64,000 nucleotides of DNA from Macrostomum hystrix (lineage: Eukaryota; Platyhelminthes; Macrostomidae), in the NCBI GenBank assembly GCA_950097015.1, contig CATNEN010000039.1, positions 4,786,001-4,850,000 of the forward strand, read 5' to 3'. Made by a program: the position numbers and the translations under genes. Of this stretch, positions 10,654-22,917 are shown piece after piece. The notes under the pieces were generated by a model. It did not search any database. It was given only the letters and a program-made list of their open reading frames with translations, and was not told the DNA's origin. Within the stretch, counting starts at the first letter, position 1. Every line of letters starts with the position of its first letter.

Positions 10654-11187
10654 GCTCTCACCGGCAAAATCGCCTCGCTCTCGCTGGCCGGTAGCGGTCG
10701 CTCTCTGCTGATGCTCCGCGGTCGTCTGCACCTAATGACCGCGTCGGCTGCAGCCGCTAGCAATGCTAGCATCAACCGCCGCTGCCTGCACTCCACGGCG
10801 CCCGTGAAAGTCCTGGGCATGGCTGAGAAGCCGACCCAGGTGAAAATTCCGGAGCCATCGCACGGCGGCATGATGAGCAAGTCGCAGCACTGGACAGTTG
10901 AGCGTGTGCTCACAGTCGGCATGATCCCGCTGTACCCGGCGGCTCTGATGATGGACGGTCTGGCCATGAACCTGGCCGTCAGCGCTGCCATCACAATGCA
11001 CGTCTACTGGGGCATCGAGGCGGTGATCAAGGACTACGCCATGGAGCGACTGTACGGTCCTTCGCTGCAGAAGATTCTCTACGCCGTCTGGAAGGTGATC
11101 TCTTTGATCGGCTTTGCCGGCTTTGTTTACTTCTGCTACACCGACGTCGGCTTCATCCGCGTTGTGAAAGACCTGTGGACCGTGTGA
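10654..11187 (+). CDS. SDHD: succinate dehydrogenase cytochrome b small subunit, mitochondrial (CybS)
   Basis: This is the membrane anchor subunit of respiratory complex II. Counting from the ATG at 10711 gives 158 residues. An Arg/Ser/Ala-rich mitochondrial presequence is followed by three hydrophobic helices, starting about residues 70, 85 and 118. In ITMHVYWGIEAVIKDYA, His97 lies at the position of the family's haem b ligand. Asp108-Tyr109, twelve residues on, is the ubiquinone-site DY pair. The C-terminus (CYTDVGFIRVVKDLW) also fits the family. The ORF stays open upstream for 19 codons to a strong acceptor (GCTTTTCAG at 10645-10653). The coding exon may therefore start at 10654 and take its AUG from an upstream exon or a spliced leader; I report that start. 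The gene ends with TGA and AATAAA lies 110 bp downstream. Confidence 0.92.
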   Translation, partial: ALTGKIASLSLAGSGRSLLMLRGRLHLMTASAAAASNASINRRCLHSTAPVKVLGMAEKPTQVKIPEPSHGGMMSKSQHWTVERVLTVGMIPLYPAALMMDGLAMNLAVSAAITMHVYWGIEAVIKDYAMERLYGPSLQKILYAVWKVISLIGFAGFVYFCYTDVGFIRVVKDLWTV

Positions 11188-11296
11188 CAGCCAGGCTGCC
11201 AGCTTGTTCGATGCTGACTTGAATAGAATAGAATGACTATGATTTATTACGAATATTGCATATTTGCTCGTCGTCCTTTTATCACACCCAAGAGAA

Positions 11297-11302
11297 AATA
11301 AA
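11297..11302 (+). terminator. poly(A) signal AATAAA of the SDHD gene
   Basis: AATAAA lies 110 bp after the SDHD stop codon, in the correct orientation. It is the first canonical hexamer downstream. Confidence 0.7.
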
Positions 11303-13490
11303 GTTTAACTAAATATTCGGCCTTTCTAAAGCTATTATTTTCACACTTTCAATTTTGAGACGGTAGGAGTGTGAGTTGGTCTTATTTAATGAAATTATAC
11401 AAAAATTATTATCTTTAAGGTGTGAATAAATAAAATCTACTGAATTGCATGCCCAGTGACTCCATGCTTTCATTAACAGACAATTATGAACATTTGAAAG
11501 TTTTGCTGTTGTTCTAGGCCTAATATTTTCTAGTTTCTTTCTGCATTAATAGAAAGCTCAAATTCGCAAGGCAATGCTGTATTTGGCATCAACTTAGCTA
11601 GCTCCCTGCATTAGATAACAGGCATCAGAGAAAACACTACTTTTAGGACTTTAAATATATTGAATACAAAATAAGCCAAAGGGCGCTTGGCACAAACTTT
11701 GCCTGTTTAAACCCCTGTAGTTTTGCTCCTTCTAATTTAATATTGTTTGCTTGCTTTCTTGACTCATATTTTTTTAGAAAAATCATTGACTTCTAACTGG
11801 TATTATGTGGGCACCTGATAAAAAACTGTCAAGGGTAGCTGAAAGCTGTCAGTTAAGTTATATCTAAACTTAAAATAACTGAAACTCTAAAACTTTAAAA
11901 ACAATATATATTGATAAATTAAAGCTTCTATTTATACCTAGTAATTACACAAAAAACAAACCAAAGCCTAGGGCCCACCAAAAATATGTACATTAAAAAC
12001 ATAAAAATACATGAGTAATAACGCTATACTACATATGTATTCTTTATATGTTCATTAGATTTAGTAAATCAAATGCTAAAAGGCTAATTATGGTAAAAAT
12101 GACTTTTTGCTTTTGATTTATGATACTTGACCCTAGGCCTAGCCTATGTCAATATGGGCTAACATGCTTTAGACAAGTATATATGTAGTATTTAACTATT
12201 TGGCAATATATTACCTAATAAATTATACAATTTGAATTCAATCAAATTTACTTAATTATTTTATATTTTAATAATTCCAAATTCCTATTGGCCAGTCAAC
12301 AAGTCTAGTTGATAGGCTAATTGATAAGTAGGTTTTTTAAAATACATAATACAAATTTGCCCCTCATTATAAATAGTTGGCTAATTATAGCTAAAATTTT
12401 CTAGAAATAGCCCAAACAGTAAGAGCTAAACTAAAATACTATGACAGTATTAAAATTTAAATAGCTACACTTAGCTATATAGTTATATAGTTTCTCTATA
12501 AAAAGTATGCTAGGCCCAATATAAAATAAAAAACCAGCTTTTAAGGCCCTAGTTTATAAAGAACTTATGGCAAACTAGCTTTGATTGACAAACGATATTA
12601 TGAAAAAAGGTAGCTATATCTAAAAGCAAGTAAATCAGTAAGGCTAAAGCTAGGCCTACGCCTATGTATTTCATCTTATCAAACTATATCCTTAATAGCT
12701 AGGCTTAGCAGAGTGATAGGTGTAACTAACAAGCTAAATAAGGAAATGAAATTGCAGTTAAGTTAAATGTTTCAATTAAAGCTAGGCCCCTAGCTACTTG
12801 CGGCATCAACATGTAAATTTTAAGCAGCTGTCATAGATTAGGGCCTAGCTAGTAGCTAATTAAATACTAACGCTAACTCATGATTGAATTTTGATTCAAT
12901 GAATGGATGGAATTAGGGAGGGAAGGGGAAGATGAACTTTGACCCAAAAGTACAAATCATCTATCTAGTCATTCATAGCTAAAGTTCACAATCGTATCGA
13001 TTGGGCCTTTGCCTGCCGATATGGCACAAACAGAACGACTAGACAGAAAATCTGTAGCCTTGAAGTCAGTACGTTAGTTTTAGGACCGTTATGTAAGAAC
13101 AGCAAATAACAATTTCGTGAATTATAATCTTATAATTTAACAACAGCTACAAGTATGGAAAGTAAAGTCACAGTCACAGATCAATTTGTAAACCTATTCA
13201 ATAAATATGTTATCAAACTGATGCTGAGTTGTAGCCACCGACAGCCAACAGGCACGCGCACTGTACAAAGCACAATTTAAAATAATTACATTAAAACAAA
13301 TTAAAAGACTAAACTTTTACAAAATCTTTTTAAAATAAAAATTTTGTTGAGTTTACGTTGATAAGTTGTTTATAAACAAACAGTAATGAAGCTTTAGAAA
13401 TATAAAAACATATATTTCGCGTTATTGTCATATTTTAAATTGGGATGCCAAAGATGATTTTCACTTATTATTTCCGACGCATTGCACATC
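11303..13490. other. AT-rich intergenic region upstream of the doublecortin gene
   Basis: About 2.2 kb without a supportable ORF. Short words such as TAGGCCTAG and TAGCTA are frequent, giving simple-sequence character but no clear unit. The promoter of the following gene should lie near 13200-13480, where no unambiguous core element stands out. Confidence 0.4.
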
Positions 13491-16400
13491 ATGCAATGCA
13501 GAGAACGCAAGATAATGGAAGGAAAAAGCATGGAAGACATAATTCTTGAGCGCTATGCTAATGAGCTGAATTTAGAAAATGCTATGTCAAAAAAAGTGGA
13601 GCGATCGCCCTATCAACTTCCTCTCGGTCATTCGAACATTTTGTCCTCCTACAAAGCGCATGTTTCATGCAACTCAAATCGGAGTAACAAGCCGCGCTCA
13701 GCTAAGCCATCAAGCGGAAGATCACGATCCACTGAACTTGGTCTAGCCCCACCGCAAACACCCAAGGATTCCGAGGTAAGCATAGCTCAAACTCCAGCTC
13801 AAATACTCGTGAATCGACGAAAAAGTGGTTCGAGCGCACATCTTGAGATGAAGGGAGAGTCAGGAGCGGAGATGAATGAGCTCGATCTTGGCTTTGTGCC
13901 AACGAGTCCAGAACTGCACTCTATGAACTATGATTCTGCTCGACACAGCCGCTTGTCGACTGGACGCAAAAAAGTAAAGCCGAAACCGACGTACTTGTTG
14001 AATCCAGAAGTCTATGTTGTTAATGCCTTGAGAAATGGAGATACCTCATCTAGCCATAGAATATCTGCTTCAAATTTTGAAAGGCTTCTGGAAGAGTGCA
14101 CACAGCGATTAAATTTGCCTTCATCTGCGAGAAAGCTGTTTCTTTCTTCGGGAAAGGAAATAGCGAAGGACGTCCTTCTCCCGAGGGGAACCGACGTCTA
14201 CGTTTCAATGGGAGAGCCATTTAAGGATCCCTTGAAGTTGTTTGAGAAAAAGCTCAGCATCAAAGCAGATATGCATTGGTCACTCACTGGTCTGAATCTT
14301 CCTAGTGGCCGTGAAAAGGACACTACAAAACCTTTGGTTAGCTCTACAAGACTGGAAGGAAACCGAGCAGCTAAGAGACGCATTGTTGTCTTTCCGAATA
14401 GCAAGGGCGTCAAGGGAATGGAGGTGATTGCAGACATGAACAATATCGATGATTTTTTGCATAGCTGCACAGCAAAGCTCAAGTTAGGCCAGCAGTTTAG
14501 ACGAGTGCTACTCATGAACGGCCAAGAAGTTACTAACTTGCACACAGTACCGGAGATTCACCACTTTTTCAACACTTCTGGGGCTCCTCTTTTAGGCCCC
14601 GTATGGCTTAGCAAAGGAGAAAACATCAGTCCGATGGGAGTCGAAGAATACCTGCGTGATTCAATCGATTGCGTGGGCAAGCTAAAAGTACAATGTGACA
14701 AGTATTTAGCTCAGCTAAACACTGCCTACTATTGCGACGACCGATCCAGTCTCGCTGGCGATCCTCAGCTGACGGATAAGAGAATTCTCTCTCTATCACC
14801 AAAAGAGCTGGAGAAAAAGATTGCGAGTGAGAGCGCGAAACACGATGAGTACGTCGCCTTTCTGACGGACTATAAGGCCAAATTAAGAGAGCTGGAGCCG
14901 AAGGTGAAAGCCGAGCTCGAGGAAGGAAGCCAGTTCACAATGAAGCATATTTCGGCGCTACCCGAGAACCACAGACTGGTTTCCGACAGACGAGGGATCC
15001 GGCTGAAGGTCTACAATAATGGTCGCGACTCTGACCCCGTGACTGTCTACTTCAACTTGAGGGAGGCCTCGAGAGGCCTTGCCAAGGACAGGGAGCGCAC
15101 GCGGATTGTCTTTCAGCGCTTCCTGGACAGCTTGTCAGCGAATCCCCAGCTGGCCAATCAGAGCAGCAAGTCTAAGGGCATTCTGGTGCAGCGCATTTTC
15201 ACAAAGTCTGGCAAGGAGATCACAGATGCTCTCACACTGCAGTACGACGATGAAATTTGGATCTCGCATGGAGAAAACTGGATCGATCCATTCACATACT
15301 GCCTTCAGGCTGAGATCAGCAAGATAACCATCTGGAGGAGGGGATCCAAAAGCTTTGCTGTTCGCTCAGATATTCCGCCGATCGATGAATCCTGGGAGCG
15401 GCCCTCAGTTTGGGATGTGCAATGGCAGCTACCGGACGGTGTCGACCAACTGACGATCGAAGCCGAAGACGATGAAAATAGAGACGACGATAGTAACTAT
15501 GATGAGGATGAGGAAAGGAAAGTCGAGATCGACCGTGCGAAACCAACGAAAGAGCAGATCAAGCCACCAGAAGGTTCCGTGCCAACTGACAGCTGTTTCC
15601 TACAAAATATTCGCAACAGAAGACTTTGCTTATTCGCGGAGCCAGTGGTGGGCGTCATGAAGGTTCCGCGAGAGTCATCAGCTGCCAAGGGTGACGACCA
15701 CCTGCTGAACCGTCCGGTTCTGCCTGTTTGGCCTAAAGCTGGGGTCGTACAGTCTTGGGTTATTCACAAGACAGGTCAAATATCAATCAAAGGATTTCCC
15801 GGCCTGGCCCTTGCTGTGAGCGACTCAGAGATTGAAACGACACTCAATGGTGCACGGGTTCGCGGCAGCCTTGTGCACTTCTGTCCTTTCGAGCGAGATG
15901 AGTTCCAGGTGCAGTCATCGCAACAGTGGGTTTTCCACACGGATGGGCTTATTTATTCGAAGCGGTTTCCTGACCTGGCTCTAACGTACCTTGGCGGGTC
16001 GATCGACGATCTGGGCTCGTGTCCGAAGGAGCTCGGCGGTGACCTGAGCTGTCGCAATATGCTAGCTGCTTGTCAACCTCTGGATGCTCGACTGGGGAAG
16101 TATCAGCGCTTTGGAATTCGTCAGCAGAAGCTGGGAACCATGGGCCAGCTAAGGAAGGCTGCCAAGTTCAGAGACCCAGCCTGGAGCAAGCTGGCCATTG
16201 TGTGGCCGACAGATCACAAGGGCAACTGGATAGACGACTTTGACTGGCCGATTGAAGGTAACCTCCTGACGTTCGCTCCACCATTTAAGTATAAACACGA
16301 AGTCGAGCGGCAGAAGAGACTGTTCTGTCTGAAGAATGGTGAGCGCAAAGAAGAAGCTGGGACTTTCATAACTGCTCCAGACCTGGCCAACATGAAGAAG

Positions 16401-19400
16401 GACCGCCAGCTGCTGAAGCGCCAGACAACGAAAGCGAGACGCATTCGGCATGCAACATCGGGCAGCGATGCGGACTCAACGGCAGCGGCAGACGAATTCC
16501 CATCGGTAGAGTCGGACCAGAAGGTGAGTGAAGTGCAGTTTCAGCTGTTCCTGGAGTCCTGTACCAGTCAATTGGGCCTGCACGCAGATGCAAGACGCCT
16601 ATTCGACCGCCATGGAGTTGAGCACACATCTCTGAAACATTTGGAGAGCGACCAAGTGGTTTACATTTCTTCTGGAGAAGATTGGATCGATCCTAAGTTC
16701 ACAAAGTCGCAGTTGGAGGCGCGCTCTCTGCTTTCGAAGCTCTCAGACGATGTTGATAAGATCAGATGCTTTGTGACGCTCAGGAAGAGCACTCGAGATT
16801 TAGCCTTGTCTGCAGAGAGCTTGACGGTTGGCGCTCGAATTGGTGTCGCCAGGGACGTTTCTACGGCCGGGGAGGACTCGAGATTTTCTGGGGCCAGCAA
16901 GAACGGCGCCGCGGTTCGTGAGAGCGAAGAGGGCAAGCTTACCAAGCTGCAGTGGCCCTGGGAACGGATTGTAAGCACGGATTTCGAAGACGGCGCTACT
17001 AGACGACGTCGACTCGGCAGCCGAGATGGCGACGCGTTGAAGCAGTTCGGCTACGAGGATGGCTACATCTACGCCTTGGAGGACAGCGCCCTCGTTCTAA
17101 CCGCGGTAGACACCGGCATCAAGACCGGTCTTGAGGTCACTCTCCAGCGCAGGCGGCCAGATAATGTCTACCAGCGGTGGCAGCTCAGTGCCAATGGCTT
17201 TATCGTTCTAAAGTATCAGTCCAACAGCGTCCTGACACTGCTGATGCCGAAAGTGTCGGCATCCCAGCCAGTCGACGCAGGGGCAGCATTTCTAGTTGTG
17301 CAGCCGCAGGTTCCAAACCAGTTCGGTCGGGCACATCAGCTGTTTTCAGTAGATGAAGCCAGCAGCACTATCAGGTGTCTCGCCTCTAACCATCTAGACA
17401 TAGCCGTCACTATTGCCATTCATTGTGGCTGCTGTACGAGCAGTGTCATATTGCCGAAGGACTATGCAATGGATCAGCCTGGCTACATCGTGTATCTGCC
17501 AGTAGATCACAGAGCTCTGGACTCGCGCCGTGACGAGGCCAGAATGAAGCGCTGTGAAGTGTGCGCCGGCTGTGCAAAGTCGCTGCGCGGCCGCTACAAG
17601 CTGCAGCGAATCGGTGCCGCTGCTCGAGGTTCAGATTTCGCCTGTGCGTTCGCGCAATCGAATTCGCTCGGCTTAAAAGAGACCGGTGCGTTTCGACTGC
17701 TCGGAGGAAAGCTGGACCTCACGGATGGGGAAGATCTGGCGACACTGCGCACCTGGGAGCAGGAGCTGGAAACCAGGCGTCAGAGTCTGTCCCTAAAGGC
17801 CATCAACGAGCGCCTATCCGAAGCTCGAACGCCACGGCCGATTCGCGTGCTGGCCTACCGCAACGGCGAAGGCCGCCAGCGGCCTCCAGTGCCGGTGACG
17901 GGCTCCAGTGCCGCCGGCCTGATGGACCAGTGCATGCTGAGGCTGAACACAGACGAGCCAGTGATGCGCCTGTTTTTAGAAGACGGCACTGAGGTGCGGG
18001 AAATCTCTGACTTGCGTAAACGGCGAGCGGCGAATGCCAAGCTGGTACGTCGGCGTCAACAGCAGTTGTCACGGCGGCATCGAAGTTCTGGTGGCAGCGA
18101 CGTGGCTGAGAATGAGGTCGAGGAGCTCCAGAGTGATGCGGAGCAAGTTCCTCAAAAGGAGGACGATCTTGAGCCTAGGCTGACGCCGAAGTACTTCATA
18201 ATAGGCTCAAAGTTTGCTGCACCTTCAGCCTACAACTTAGGCATCAGCCTGTACTCGATGAGTTTCTTGGACGAAATCCTTCCTGAGACTGAGAATGACC
18301 TAGATTCACGACAACTTGCGGTCAGGTATAACATCTTTGGTCAGACGCTTTGTACCGACCCATTCTCAGGTGAGGAAGCATTCGAAGGTGAGAAGCGAGA
18401 GATCCTAGTAAAATCTGAGCTGCAGGTTCTCCGGCGGTACTTCCGAGATAAGTTCCGCCTGCTGAAGCTAGACCTAATTCAGCTGAAACCCGAGGAGACC
18501 GTGCTGGCCACCTGCTATGTGCCACTTGACAGCCTCATCCGCGAGGAGCATGAGGAGTTCATCAACTCCACAAAGATGGCTGCGGACTATGCCTGGTACC
18601 GGAAGTCCGCCAGGAAACCAAAGGGAGAGCGAACTCACGCTTCTATGCATGTTGAGGTCAGCATCACAGTCTCTATTGATGTCGATGTCGATGACGACGA
18701 TGAAACTGACGATGATAACAAAGAGAGCGACTCTGCTGACCAAGAGGAAGCCTTCGCCGATGATGAGGAGGCTATTGTTGAGGTTTGGGCCTCAATTGGC
18801 GAGGACTTCGTGCCGCCGAAGATGGCGCCTCCGAGGCGTCTGGCGAACAATGCGGCGGCGGGGGCAGCGGCAGCAGCTTCCACCGCCAGTGGCCCGGAAC
18901 CGCGACTAACCCGCCTTCGAGTCTACCCGAATGGCAACAATCCGGCGACTTCATCGGTGACTGTCTGGGCCGAGTCGGTCCAGCAGGCGCTAGAGAATGC
19001 GACCAGCAGACTGGGACTTCGTCGTCCTGCTCGAGTACTTTACGACCCGGATGGCCGCGAGCTGCGCGATCCTCTGACGGAACTGTCAACTGCCGAGTTG
19101 CTGTGCAGCGTTTCCTGTGGTGAGCCCTTCCAGCCAGCGCCGTCTTCGAAACGGTAAGTGTGTGGCTTCTGGAATTTGTTGTCGTAGCTCTTAATTAGTG
19201 GAACAATAGAAAGTGGAAATCTTTGTTATTTGGTTCAAAACTGCAGCAGACTCTTTGACTTCACAGACTAAACACCTCGGCGATGCCTGAACCGGCTTGC
19301 TCTTGGTCAGGCTGTCAATCACTGACTGCGCCTTGGGGACACGCCCCAACTGTTTCTAACTCATTTCTTGACTTAGTAGGGTTGTCCTTGGACTCAGCGG

Positions 19401-20061
19401 GGAGGCGAGAATCGGCCATTGCGCTAACCCCTGTGGGGCCGCAGACCGGGCTGGCGGCCGGTCAGCGTGGCCCGCCGGTCCGTCCTGCAGCGTTGTCATC
19501 CGTGGGGGGAAGAACGTAGCTCGTGCTATGCCCGAAGGAGCTGCTGGACGAGCCGTGGGACGCTGTCGGGCTGGAAAAACTCGTCGATAGACAGGTTGGG
19601 CCCGAGGTAGCGTAGCGGGTCTCCACAAAGAAAGGCATTCAATGGTCGTTATTCACCGTGGTTCATATGAAGGATGATGAATTTTTCGCTGATTTTCTTG
19701 TTTCAGCTCAACGTCGCATCAATCAGCGCAGCCACCTGCCATACCGCCGCCAACCTTTGACACCAAGCGAGTCCTCGTCAGTGTCCGCCGGGGCGATGAC
19801 TCCACCGTGACGGTTTGGGGGGACTCGCTGGAGGCCCTGTTGAAAACGGCCTCGCACAAGCTGCGGCTGCGTGCACCTGCAACCGGCCTCTTCAGGGTCG
19901 CCGACGGTAAGCGGGTGGAGAACTTCTCGGAGATCTCCCGCGATGAGCGCCTGCTGCTGTCGGCGCCGCCAGCCACGTTCGGGAGAGGAACCGCCAATGT
20001 AGCATCGACTTCCTCGGTTGCCCCACCTGCCTCGAGCACTACTAGCGGTAGTATATGGTGA
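13491..20061 (+). CDS. DCDC1: DCDC1-like protein with about seven doublecortin domains
   Basis: Exon 1 is 13491-19153 and exon 2 is 19707-20061, joined CG|C across a GTAAGT...TTTCAG intron, giving 2005 residues. An in-frame TGA at 13455 precedes the first ATG at 13491. Doublecortin-type repeats (short beta-rich units ending in a G-E or S-S-G-E box such as VYVSMGEPF or VYISSGEDWIDP) lie near residues 172-250, 295-375, 502-600, 1011-1066, 1447-1507 and 1805-1880, with a seventh in exon 2 (about 1909-1980). Trp-containing repeats (SWVIHKTGQISIKGFP, RWQLSANGFIVLKY) resemble ricin-B beta-trefoil units, as in DCDC1-type proteins. A Cys cluster near 1353 and an acidic tract near 1730-1765 are also visible. 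Doublecortin domains bind microtubules; DCDC1 relatives are linked to cilia, midbody and dynein-related roles. The near-intronless 5.7-kb exon is unusual. Confidence 0.88.
19526..19620 (-). other. possible antisense terminal exon inside the DCDC1-like intron
   Basis: On the minus strand, a pyrimidine-rich acceptor (TGCCTTTCTTTGTGGAG) precedes 31 codons that start DPLRYLGPNLSIDEFFQPDS and end VPRLVQQLLRA before a TAG. The composition looks protein-like, with hydrophobic and acidic residues balanced and no low complexity, unlike the other frames. No upstream partner exon was identified and the segment may be chance or a pseudogene remnant. I do not recognise a family. Confidence 0.2.
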
Positions 20062-20118
20062 TTGTGATCTCGCATCATTCTTTAACAAGTTGTGCATCTG
20101 ATTGATTTTGAATTTAGC

Positions 20119-20124
20119 AATAAA
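20119..20124 (+). terminator. poly(A) signal AATAAA of the DCDC1-like gene
   Basis: AATAAA sits 58 bp downstream of the TGA at 20059-20061, the expected distance for 3'-end formation. It supports the exon 2 model. Confidence 0.75.
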
Positions 20125-20927
20125 GTTGAGAATTACTGCTCACTTTAAATGTGTAAATCAGTAAGTACTAGAAGAATTTCAAAGAAAATACTCTTACTCT
20201 ACTCGAAGTAGGATATTACGATGCGATTCTTTTTTTTCTGCGAAAGCCAAAAGCTGTCAGTGAGGTTTCGACCAATAGAATAATACTTAGATGTATCCTG
20301 TTTCTGTAGGCCTTCTTACGCAGTTATTTTTTAGGGCATCCCTTCAGTAAGGAGACATTCGATGCTTTTAAATGGCAATTTTTGGAGCCATGAGTGACCG
20401 CATGTTCGGTCTGCCTGCCCAACTGAATGTAATCCATTTTTTTGTCTTTACCTGCTTCAAAGTTGCGAGACGAACAACTGCTATAAGTTCACAGACTGTC
20501 CTTATAATTATTCAGCTATCGAACTGTTAAAATTATTTAATTTCTACATTTTTCTGTTTCCGCCGTGTTACTTGTGAAAGAAAATGAATTAAACTGGTTT
20601 AATTAAGCTCTAAAAGGGATATAGTTTATTGTTTAGATGACCTTGTCACCAGGGTCTTCGACAAGAATCGCAAAAACAGCAACACGCCTGACTCTTGTTA
20701 AGCTGAATTAGTCGATACCAATTAATTTTGAGCAAGTGGACGAGAGTAAAAAGCTCAAATTTTAGAATATTTAAAGCCACAGCTTTGACGAGAAACGACA
20801 ACTTTTTTGGAGAGCTAAGAAACTTAACTCACCGCTGCGTGTCTCACAGTGCTTGAATTTACTCTCGCAGTACTACAAGGTGGGTATATGACACCTTGCT
20901 GCCACAAACTTCTCAATTGGGTGCTAG
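20125..20927. other. intergenic, no feature recognised
   Basis: Single-copy sequence after the DCDC1-like gene with no ORF or structural signal that I can support. Confidence 0.35.
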
Positions 20928-21440
20928 GAGCCCTGATTTCCCATCCCTGAAGGATCACTCGGAGCTCTGATTTCCAATCCCTGAAGGATCATTCGGAGTC
21001 CTGATTTCCCATCCCTGAAGGATCACTCGGAGCCCTGATTTCCCATCCCTGAAGGATCACTCGGAGCCCTGATTTCCCATCCGGAAGGGATCATTCGGAG
21101 CCCTGATTTCCCATCCCTGAAGGATCATTCGGAGCCCTGATTTCCCATCCGGAAGGATCATTCGGAGCCCTGATTTCCCATCCGGAAGGGATCATTCGGA
21201 GCCCTGATTTCCCATCCCTGAAGGATCATTCGGAGCCCTGATTTCCCATCCGGAACGGATCATTCGGAGCCCTGATTTCCCATCCGGAAGGGATCATTCG
21301 GAGCCCTGATTTCCCATCCGGAAGGGATCATTCGGAGCCCTGATTTCCCATCCGGAAGGGATCATTCGGAGCCCTGATTTCCCATCCGGAAGTGATCATT
21401 CGGAGCCCTAATTTCCCATCCGGAAGGGATCATTCGGAGC
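20928..21440. repeat. minisatellite, 34-bp unit, about 15 copies
   Basis: The unit joins GAGCCCTGATTTCCCATC to CGGAAGGGATCATTCG. Early copies carry CCTGAAGGATCACTCG and later ones CGGAAGGGATCATTCG, so the array changes variant along its length. The last units decay at 21440-21460. Confidence 0.93.
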
Positions 21441-21484
21441 CTGATGGCCCTGATTTTTGTGTTGCCTAGCTCATTTGGTGGAGG

Positions 21485-21700
21485 AGGTTATTGCCTTGTG
21501 GTTAGAGCATCGGACTCTCGACCTGAAGGTCGGTGGTTCGATTCTCTACTCCACTGGAACAACTTGTGTCTTTTAGCAAGACTCTTAACTCTGAATCGCC
21601 TCAGTTAGCTGATACGAGGAAAATCGGATGGGATGGGAGAACTGTGGTGACTGCGTTTCGCTATCAGTGCAGTGTAGGGGATTGAGGGTGTTTTTTGTTT
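21485..21700 (+). mobile_element. tRNA-derived SINE with V-SINE-like core
   Basis: The head GCCTTGTGGTTAGAGCATCG (A-box region) and GGTGGTTCGATTCTC (B box) form a degenerate tRNA-like Pol III promoter at 21493-21550. It is followed by TTTTAGCAAGACTCTTAACT, the conserved GAGCAAG-CACTTAAC core known from V-type SINEs. A similar core occurs at about 50375 (+) and 47330 (-). The acceptor stem is imperfect and no tRNA cloverleaf closes well, so this is a SINE and not a tRNA gene. The tail is a TTATTA-rich microsatellite. Confidence 0.75.
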
Positions 21701-21796
21701 GAAGTCGTAATTATTATGTATTATTACTATTAGTATTATTATTATATTTGCATAATTCTTATGCAGAACAGGCAACTGTTTATCTAGCGATTACCT

Positions 21797-22168
21797 GTGA
21801 CAACAGATGATTACCTGCAAGTTACCAACTTGTCAGGACTTCCCGGACAAGTCGCGTTGAGCGGCAGCAACTCACTGGGACAAAGCGCGGCTTTCGAAGG
21901 CTTCGGCGGAAGGAACAGCCAGCCGGGACGCAACAATTTCAGCGCCGCACCGCCCAGCAGCAGCCACGGCGGCTGCGGTGTCGGCTGGCAGGGCGCGCCT
22001 TGCCGCAGCAAAGCCGACGGCGAAGAAGGCAGCAGGTGGGCCGGTGGCAGAGCCGGCAACGGAAGCTCCGCCGAATGTGGCTTCGGTGGCGGCGGCGGCG
22101 GCGGCCGCGGCGGAGCAGGGCTCGACTACAGCCACGCCAGCGGAGCGACAGCAGCCACGACCTGGTGA
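21797..22168 (+). other. GC-rich open region, coding status uncertain
   Basis: About 370 bp of high GC are open on both strands in several frames. One + frame reads as Gly/Ser-rich (LSGSNSLGQSAAFEGFGG), another as an Ala-rich tail, and a minus frame as Ala-rich. None starts with a well-placed ATG, and the frames cannot be told apart without transcripts. An acceptor-like TGTGACAACAG ends at 21806. It could be one exon of an unrecognised low-complexity protein or simply GC-rich spacer. Confidence 0.2.
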
Positions 22169-22200
22169 TCATCCAACTGCTTCAGGGAACTTGCTAAAGT

Positions 22201-22420
22201 TGTGTCAATAACAATGACACTGAGTTGTGTCCATAACAATGACACTGAGATGTGTCAATAACAATGACACTGAGTTGTGTCCATAACAATGACACTGAGT
22301 TGTGTCCATAACAATGACACTGAGTTGTGTCCATAACAATGACACTGAGTTGTGTCCATAACAATGACACTGAGTTGTGTCCATAACAATGACACTGAGT
22401 TGTGTCCTCAACAATGACAC
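22201..22420. repeat. minisatellite, 25-bp unit, about 9 copies
   Basis: The unit joins TGTGTCCATAACAATGACAC to TGAGT, with CAATAA and GAGA variants in the first copies. It begins directly after the GC-rich open region. Confidence 0.95.
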
Positions 22421-22917
22421 GCATTAATTTTTTTCTTTCTTTTACAGTATTAAAACAATTATTATAACTCGCTTAAGTACTACTGTAAGTAGTGCAAGTT
22501 GTCGTATTGAAAATCAAGCAAAAACATACCTGACTTTTATTGCTTCAATTCGCATCCGTTCTCAAGTTTCCGAGTAGTCTTAATATCGCGCCGAAAAAAA
22601 TAGAAAGCTCGTTTCAACCCAACTCAGCTGAGCTCCTGAACATTCCGCGGCTCTTCCCAGGCTGACGACAGCTACTCAGAATGCAAATTTTCCTCAAAAC
22701 CCCTTGCCGTTCCACGGTAAGCTTCCAGCTATGACATACTAACAGCCCGGCGGAACTGGAGTTCATGAGCTAGTTAAGCTTGCTAGCAATTGCATGCCCA
22801 ACCTATGAGCGAAATTTGAATATCGACTAATTGAAAAGCACAGTGCCCCCCCACAATGCCATGCTGGGAATCAAATTTTACCAACAACTTGGGTGCATGC
22901 CTCAGGGACCAGCCGAC

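Noticed and set aside
13702-19123. Many antisense and shifted ORFs of 60-143 codons over the doublecortin gene
   Set aside because: Shadows of a GC-rich coding exon in other frames.
21493-21560. A functional tRNA gene
   Set aside because: A and B boxes are present but the acceptor stem has a mismatch, the anticodon arm pairs poorly, and SINE core sequence follows.
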